The notes below the pieces were generated by a model, which did no database searches, had not been told where the DNA came from, and worked only from the letters and a program-made list of their open reading frames with translations. From Anthopleura xanthogrammica (lineage: Eukaryota > Cnidaria > Anthozoa > Actiniaria > Actiniidae), in NCBI GenBank assembly GCA_964019055.1, contig OZ025222.1:7498746-7562745 (forward strand): DNA of 64,000 nucleotides, written 5' to 3'. The translations under genes and the position numbers were made by a program. Shown piece after piece: positions 58,701 through 64,000 of this stretch. Each line of letters starts with the position of its first letter. Positions within the stretch are counted from its first letter, which is position 1.

Positions 58701-59345
58701 ACTTCTTTTTAATCTCTCCTAGTTGAAGGTAACAGCAAATCTGTACTGTCACCAAAGCCTGAAGACACTTGTTTGAATAATGCTTTAACCTCCCAAATGG
58801 ATGCTGCATTGCATGGTATGGATAAGCTCTACATCTTAGGGACTGATCCTCAATTAACTGCTAAGTATAGCACACAGGTGACTGCAAATCTTATGGTGAA
58901 AAAATCTAAACCAAGACGACACTCGTCTGGCAATGAAAATCATTCATTGTCTAGGTTAAGCAGGGAGCCCGGGCAGATAAAACGAAGGAAAAGGAGAATA
59001 AGGCTCTCGATGCAGAAGAGGAGAAGGCGGTCAACTCCTGTGCCGGCATCAGAAGATATAGTAACGAGAGAACTTGCAGAGTTCGCTGAACCAGAGATAC
59101 CATTAGAAGTATCGACTGATGTATTAGACAATCCAATTAGCAAAATGGACTGTGATTTTGAAATCTCTACTGTGGATAATAACCTGAATATCCAACCACC
59201 TTCTAATAATCCTTCTCTACCTGCATTCAAAAGTTCTTCAATTCATATTCCAATCACGGATTTCTTAAAGGCTGGAATCAACCCACCCACCGCTGTGATT
59301 TCAGACAAACTGTCTTGTCACCATGTGAGTGCAATTTCTTCTTAA
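49757..59345 (+). CDS. KMT5B: Suv4-20-type histone H4-lysine-20 methyltransferase (KMT5B/C), seven exons
   Basis: The enzyme di/trimethylates histone H4 Lys20 in chromatin. Exons: 49757-50062, 52173-52282, 53382-53548, 54068-54087, 54925-55061, 56414-56520, 58723 onward. The N-terminal domain has [25 protein letters not shown]-like ARFRPVKI and [10 protein letters not shown]. The SET domain carries [78 protein letters not shown] and FYGENFFG. Post-SET cysteines follow in [10 protein letters not shown]. The catalytic NHDCRPNC motif is split across exons 3 and 4, the latter being only 20 nt. The last exon is Lys/Arg-rich then acidic. It either reads through to TAA at 59343-59345 (489 aa) or splices at the GTGAGT at 59325 into exons I could not find. 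Human KMT5B is far longer, so a missing C-terminal part is possible. One such gene is usual in invertebrates, so B versus C cannot be chosen. Confidence 0.93.
50880..51285 (+). mobile_element. Half of the 47150-type foldback, interrupted by about 350 bp
   Basis: TACACTTAATTGCAAGAAC stops at about 50905 and resumes as CATAAAATAACAAATAGGAATTA near 51262. The insert begins CCAGGGCTTGAAATAAG and ends TAGCCCTGGG. Confidence 0.6.
51705..52011 (+). mobile_element. GACGTCA-family foldback MITE interrupted by another foldback
   Basis: Host arms 51705-51765 and 51939-52011 match 15169-15304. The break lies between ATAGGTTCCAA and TTCTCAGGAGATTG. Confidence 0.85.
51766..51938 (+). mobile_element. 173-bp foldback nested in the MITE at 51705
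   Basis: TAGACC...GCGAGCGCTTTCAAAAATAT...AGGCATTTTCGGGCA pairs with TGCCCGAAAATGCCT...ATATTTTTGAAAGCGCTCGC...GGTCTA. A second copy is at 62037-62214. Confidence 0.88.
52857..52928 (+). mobile_element. tRNA-like sequence, probably tRNA-derived repeat
   Basis: CTGTAGCTCAGTGGCAGAGC is a good A-box region and GGGTGCGATTCCCATC a good B-box/T-arm. The anticodon stem and acceptor stem do not pair properly, so a functional tRNA is unlikely. It lies in a KMT5 intron. Confidence 0.5.
53156..53331 (+). mobile_element. Foldback element just upstream of a KMT5 SET exon
   Basis: AAAAAACAGTTTTCCGTGTA, TTATACTCTGATAAAGACAC and GAGAGAACAC pair with GTGTTCTCTC, GTGTCTTTATCAGAGTATAA and TACACGGAAAACTGTTTTTT. 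It ends 50 bp before the exon acceptor at 53381. Confidence 0.88.
53650..53815 (+). mobile_element. tRNA-derived SINE, type 1, in KMT5 intron
   Basis: GGGTGGCATAGCGGTGAGAG then CACTCGCCTC, with the body TAGAGTTTCTAGTTGGTTC and TTCTCCAGTTAATCCCCC. This is the best-preserved copy of the family here. Confidence 0.6.
55601..55750 (+). mobile_element. Foldback element, near-perfect 60-bp arms
   Basis: GCACCCTTCTCAAAATTATC, TTGGATACAAGGCTAACATG and ACACAAAAGAAAT pair with their complements up to GATAATTTTGAGAAGGGTGC, around a short loop near 55675. Confidence 0.9.
55930..56064 (+). mobile_element. GACGTCA-family foldback MITE, fifth locus
   Basis: TAGACCCCTTGCAGCATGTC to CATACTGCAAGGGGTCTATT. Both ends here have the TGCAAGGGG form, unlike other copies, whose second end carries GACGTCA. 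Confidence 0.8.
56995..57420 (+). repeat. 118-bp tandem repeat rich in AACCGGTT-like sites
   Basis: CCAACCGGTTACAAC at 57149, CCAACCGGTTATAAC at 57267 and CCAACCAGTTAAAAC at 57385 define a 118-bp period. Every unit has several AACYGGTT or CAACTGGTTGAT half-sites. It lies in the last KMT5 intron. Confidence 0.85.
57764..58307 (+). mobile_element. Large foldback element, 544 bp
   Basis: AAAGGGGGACTAGTACGAAA...GAAACTTTC and TATTATATTTTTACG...GAGTAAATGACGTCA-type sequence pair across a centre near 58035 with CGTACTAGTCCCCCTTT at the far end. The arms are about 250 bp and imperfect. Confidence 0.9.
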
Positions 59346-59583
59346 ACTTTATTTATTAACTGGATAATGGGAGCACTTTTCTCACTCAAATATTGAAAAA
59401 TTTCCAATTCCTTAAACTAAGCTAAAGGCTAGTGTATCTTGTAAATATTCCAGTGTAGGACAAGGTTCAGACGTTAATCTTTTTCCAGGGCTCGTGCAAT
59501 TCCTTAAACCCTTTGAATATTCCTGGAATTTGAAATCTATTTTCAAGTCCTTTTGAAAAGTCCTTTGATTGCTACTTGAAAAA

Positions 59584-59786
59584 AGACCTTTTTAGGTTGG
59601 ATGGTTTGTTGTCCCATTTCAGATCTAGACCACACGCCATTCTCTTGAGAATAAGATTCTTTGTTTGAGTTGTATCCATATTCCTGTGTCTTTTCATGCT
59701 CAACCGTTAAACAAAGAAATGATACTCTAGGGATTGACACGTGGTCTGAAATGGAAAAACAAACCGCCCAAGCTAAAAAAATCTAT
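59584..59786 (+). mobile_element. Foldback MITE (CCACGTGTCATTC family), after KMT5
   Basis: CCCATTTCAGATCTAGACCA and GAATAAGATTCTTTGTTTG match the copies at 4612 and 12940. The right arm is ACACGTGGTCTGAAATGG. Confidence 0.8.
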
Positions 59787-59789
59787 TGC

Positions 59790-61300
59790 AAATGTAATTG
59801 CCCTATAATACTATGACGGCACATCAGGATCATGGTCGAAAGAGGGGACAAAATAGTAGCAACACAAATGAAAGCACAATAAAATTCGGTTGAGATGATG
59901 AAAAGAGAGAATAGCTAAATAATACATTAAATATCCTGAACGAAAGACGATTTGGCCTAAATTTCTATTATTCTTGTCCATGTAAAAACCCGTTTCGTCA
60001 TAGTGTAATAAGGCAATTGCGATTTGATAATCGAGAAAGAAAATAATCTGCTAGGATTAGTCACTAGAAAAAGCAACTACAAAATCTCATTCTTTGAAGC
60101 TTCTGTAAAACTCTGATTACATAACGTAAATAATCGTAAAAACTGAAGAAATTGCTCTTGGGGAATCTTGCATCAACCCTGGTTTCGTCTCCTTGGTCCT
60201 TAGGGAGGGGTGGGGGGGATAGGTTAGGACATGAATCGATAGTTGACGTCACAACAGCTTTGTAGTGTCTTAATTAATGTACAGAAATTAATGTAAAATA
60301 GCTTTCTAATTTATCTGAGTGTATAATTTTTTTAGTCGATGTAGTTCATATCAAGGAACATGTCTTTTTCATCATACCCTTATTTACTATAATTTCCTGA
60401 ATTCTTTAAAAAAAAAAAAGGAATCGATTTCAAATATTATTTTGACCCACAATCTCCATATAAAATCAGGAAAAAACAAATCATTATACACTACGATAGC
60501 AGCCGAAACCCAGATGTTTCAGATGCAGGCTACCATCGTAGACGTGTTCAAACGTCGAAATTTTACCGTGTCAAATCTAACTGCTTTTGAGGACAGCGGC
60601 TAAGAAAACGCCGAGAAATACCATGTAAGACATCAGCTGCTTCGCTTAGTGGCAGGACACGGCATGTGCTAAGTTTGGTATACCTTTTCTACTAGTTTCG
60701 AGAAAAACAGCACTCGACCTCGAAGGCAATTAGATTCAACGCCGCAAAAATTCGACGTCTGACCCGGGCCTAAATAAAACTTATTCGGAACTGTTTACAA
60801 CCTAATCCCAGTCTCAATACAAAGAGCAGTCGTAGTCGGTCGTGCGACATCCTGGGTCCTAATCCTCTATTATTTATATGAAAATCAACATTTTGATTTT
60901 TCGAAGCTGAAAATGAGTAGGGAATACGAATGTAGATGTCTGCCAAGGTGCGGTCATTTTATTGTCCCTCTTTCTTAGTATCTTGTATATTGTTATGAGA
61001 ATTCCAAAAAAGGCTTAAAAAGTTCCAAGACATTCATTCAAAATCTTCCTCAGAACAGAAGTTTTGGTCATGGCCGCAAAAGGATGGGCTTAATCTTTAA
61101 AATAATTAGGAACAGATTTATAGAGGTCAATGTATAAACTGTATCTTGAAATAGAATATTCTATAATGTAAATAGGATTCCCCTTCAATCTTATTCTAAT
61201 TTATGTACTGGGATATTCTCACTAACAGGTCACGTGATCCTTGACAGCGAACATTGTGCATTGTGGTCTAGCTTGGGTACAAACATCTTTTGTTCATCAT
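59790..61300. other. No gene recognised
   Basis: AT-rich DNA with short frames only. If KMT5 has further exons they may lie here or beyond, but I cannot identify one. Confidence 0.4.
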
Positions 61301-61305
61301 GCCTT

Positions 61306-61549
61306 AAGGTGTGGTAAAACGAGCAACAAAACCGTCCAACTTCTAACGTATTATTGTTTTGTTACAAGTTGCAGAACGTTGTTGATCGTATTACCGCACG
61401 CAACAAAAAACGATGTTGTTGCAAAAAGTAGAAAGTGCTTCTACCTTTTGAAACCAAATTTTGCAACTTGCAACATCGTTCTGCAACTTGCAACGCAGCA
61501 ATTTTGCGCGACAAGTTGCAAGATTTTGTTGCTCGTATTACCGCACCTT
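61306..61549 (+). mobile_element. TIR element rich in GTTGCAA
   Basis: AAGGTGTGGTAAAACGAGCA and ACAAAA at left are answered by TTTTGTTGCTCGTATTACCG and CACCTT at right. The interior has many GCAACTTGCAAC-like motifs. Confidence 0.75.
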
Positions 61550-62036
61550 TATCCCTGGTTTCTTATTCTCGACTTTGAGGGGCACTTCGCATAAATACAA
61601 TAGCGTGTTATCCTTCACTGCACATGAAAGCTATTGTGTTAATGCAAAGTGCCCTTCAAATTTGATGCCAATGAGCCAAATCGAAATATTTTGGGTCGTA
61701 AGAAAGTAGCGCATACAGTGTTTTTATTGAAGTAGACCACAATGCATCATGGTTGTCGAACTCAGAAAAAGGTCTCTGTTGAAAGAAAAACTGCAATACA
61801 ATAAAGAATCATAGTCACCCAAACAAGTTTCTTGTGTATGGTAGGATATATAGATATAAAATAAAACGTTTCACTAAGCAATTTGCTGTAAAGCTTGTCG
61901 TAAATAGAGGTTTTGCACCATTACTACGCTTCTCAGTTGAGCTTGGAACGACCGAAGTTTTGTCGTTCAAATGTGCATGTTGTCAGGGCCAACGTTAAGA
62001 GTATTGTACCGTATATGTGGGAAAAATTCACGAGTA

Positions 62037-62214
62037 ATAGACCATTTTCGAGATGCGCGAGCGCTTTCAAAAATATCGCAGGCGCAGACATGATCTCGAG
62101 GCATTTTCGGGCAGAATCAATAGCGCGCGTGATCTTGCAATTGCCCGAAAATGCCTCTTTTTCATGTCTGCGTCTGCGATATTTTTGAAAGCGCTCGTGC
62201 ATCTCGAAAACGTC
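62037..62214 (+). mobile_element. Foldback element, second copy of the 51766 family
   Basis: TAGACCATTTTCGAGATGCG to CGCTCGTGCATCTCGAAAAC, with GAGGCATTTTCGGGCAGA / TTGCCCGAAAATGCCTC inside. Here it stands alone and not inside another MITE. Confidence 0.85.
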
Positions 62215-62489
62215 GGTATCATGCTTGCTTCCTATTGAATGCTTTTAACGTAGCCTCTGACTTTATGCACTTTACAACGACAAAAGTTCGGCCATGACTA
62301 GGGACAACACGTGATGGTCCAAAACTTTTAATCCACTTTGACTTTTATTTCACCTTGTCCAATCTCCTGATGAAGTTTGTGGTGGGATTTGAGGCCGTTA
62401 AGTGTTTGTTTTACCTAATCTTTGCCAATCACCCAAGAGACTTAGTAACCCCCCTCCCCTATTTGACCATATCAGGAATGTATCTTGAG

Positions 62490-63358
62490 CGTTAGTTGAG
62501 AATGTAGGGGGAGGGGTGGCCACCATCAAAGCTTATATTTTTGAGTGTCGGTTGACAATGTAGGTGCAGGGGTGGTCCCATCAAAGTGTCACATTGTTGA
62601 GTGTCGGTTGACAATGTAGGGGGAGAGGTGGTCCCCATCAAAGTTTCACATTTTTGAGTCTCGGTTGACAATGCAGGGGGAGGGGTGGTCCCCATCAAAG
62701 TTTCGCATTGTTAATTGTCGGTTAATTGAATATAGGGGGAGGGGTGGTCCCCATCAAAGTTTCGCATTGTTAATTGTCGGTTGAGAATGTAGGGTGAGGG
62801 GTGGTCCCCATCAAAGTTTGGCATTGTTAATTTTCGGTTGAGAATGTAGGGTGAGGGGTGGTCCCCATCAAAGTTTCGCATTGTTAATTGTCGGTTGAGA
62901 ATGTAGGGGGAGGGGTGGTCCCCATCAAAGTTCCGCATTGTTAATTGTCGGTTGAGAATGTAGGGGGAGAGGTGGTCACCATCAAAGTTTCGCATTGTTA
63001 GTTGTCGGTTGAGAATGTAGGGGGAGGGGTGGTCCCCATCAAAGTTTCACATTGTTAATTGTCGGTTGAGAATGTAGAGGGAGAGGTGGTCCCATTAAAG
63101 TTTCATAATGTTGAGTGTCGGTTGAGAGTGTAGGGGGAGGGGTGGTCACCATCAAAGTTCCAAATTCTTGAGTGTCGGTTGAGAATGTAGGGGAGGGGTG
63201 GTCACCATCAAAGTTCCACATTGTTGAGTGTCAGTTGAGAATGTAGGGGGAGGGGTGGTCACCATCAAAGTTTCACATTGTTGAGTGTCGGTTGAGAATG
63301 TAGGGGGAGGGGTGGTCATTATCAAAGTTCACATTTTTGAGTGTAGGTTGAGAATGTA
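62490..63358 (+). repeat. 57-bp minisatellite, about fifteen copies
   Basis: Unit GAGAATGTAGGGGGAGGGGT, GGTCCCCATCAAAGTTTC, GCATTGTTAATTGTCGGTT with point variants. Because 57 is divisible by three, the minus strand can stay open over several units as a 19-residue repeat (MRNFDGDHPSPYILNRQLT). Confidence 0.92.
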
Positions 63359-63611
63359 GGATTCACCAACCTTTTGTATACCTCTGGCCCGAAAAGGGTA
63401 CCCCCCTTTTGGGTGGAGAAATCCTGTATAGCTAGGGAACTATAGGGTACCTCCTCCCCCGAAAGCCGTGCTCTATCGAAAGGCGGAAAAGAGAAAGACG
63501 TAGCAGGGGAGAACGCCAACTAACACTGAGCAAACAAACCTACCAGACGAGACCAAATATTGTAAAACTTTTTATTGAAACATTATTATTCTCTTATTAT
63601 ATCCATTTTGA

Positions 63612-63780
63612 AATCACTAGCAAATCCTGTAATCTGATTGGCTCTCAGTAGATTGATTCAAGCACGAATCGCACTATTTTGAGTCCGAATCGCATCTTTT
63701 TGTCAGCCAATCACAATGCAACACTAGAAAAGGTAACCAATCAGATTACAGGATTGTATGTAATCAGCCAATCAGATTAT
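63612..63780 (+). mobile_element. Inverted-repeat element with CCAATCAGATTA ends
   Basis: AATCCTGTAATCTGATTGGC at left pairs with ACCAATCAGATTACAGGATT at about 63735. Another AGCCAATCAGATTATAG follows directly. Confidence 0.65.
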
Positions 63781-64000
63781 AGCAAATAAGGAACATAAAA
63801 TGTAGCTTTTTTTCAAGTTTGACTGCAATTTTTTGTTACAAAAAGAAACAAAATACCGGCTATTTGTGAATAAATACTTTTGTATTTATCACAAATTTAG
63901 TGTCTATCTAGTATGATTTCAAAATGGATATAATAAAGTGATAATTGAACTTCATGTCGTGCAATTTTGGTCTGATATCAAACTTGCGATTACAAATCAC

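Noticed and set aside
62490..63358. CRISPR array
   Set aside because: Units are contiguous with no unique spacers, and the context is eukaryotic.

Overview
The window looks like nuclear DNA of an anthozoan cnidarian, most likely a stony coral or close relative. Three things suggest this. The genes are intron-rich with GT-AG junctions and introns full of small transposons. The flanks are AT-rich and carry many foldback elements, tRNA-derived SINEs and long C/G homopolymers. Two tandem genes encode small secreted fibrinogen-like proteins of the kind called 'uncharacterized skeletal organic matrix protein 5-like' in corals. All calls are by eye, from splice-consistent exon chains and remembered family motifs; no search was run.

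Layout. (1) 1256-9981, + strand: fourteen exons covering the C-terminal 573 residues of the axonemal protein DNAI7 (CASC1/IC97). The N-terminal exons lie left of the window. (2) 10996-16650, - strand: a complete seven-exon SYCP3 (synaptonemal complex protein 3, 250 aa), convergent with DNAI7. (3) About 17.4-33.2 kb: a gene-poor AT-rich stretch with microsatellites, a minisatellite, one 0.5 kb TIR element and a LINE 3' end. (4) 33.2-45.8 kb: an imperfect tandem duplication. Each unit carries a two-exon, 266-aa secreted fibrinogen-like gene on the - strand (35438-36362 and 44471-45405). Between them lie LINE reverse-transcriptase remains and a single-exon degenerate zinc-finger ORF. The two units differ mainly by transposon insertions, so several insertions can be read against empty sites. 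(5) 45.8-49.5 kb: back-to-back foldback elements. (6) 49757-59345, + strand: a Suv4-20-type histone H4K20 methyltransferase (KMT5B/C) with complete SET and post-SET motifs. (7) 59.4-64 kb: no gene recognised; foldbacks and a 57-bp minisatellite of about 15 copies.

The genes have unrelated roles (cilium axoneme, meiotic chromosome axis, secreted matrix, chromatin) and form no operon or pathway. The strongest theme is transposon ecology. At least eight families of short inverted-repeat elements recur. Several are nested inside one another, and three insertions sit at or next to the centre of a host palindrome. I saw no CRISPR array, prokaryotic operon or clearly new multi-gene system.
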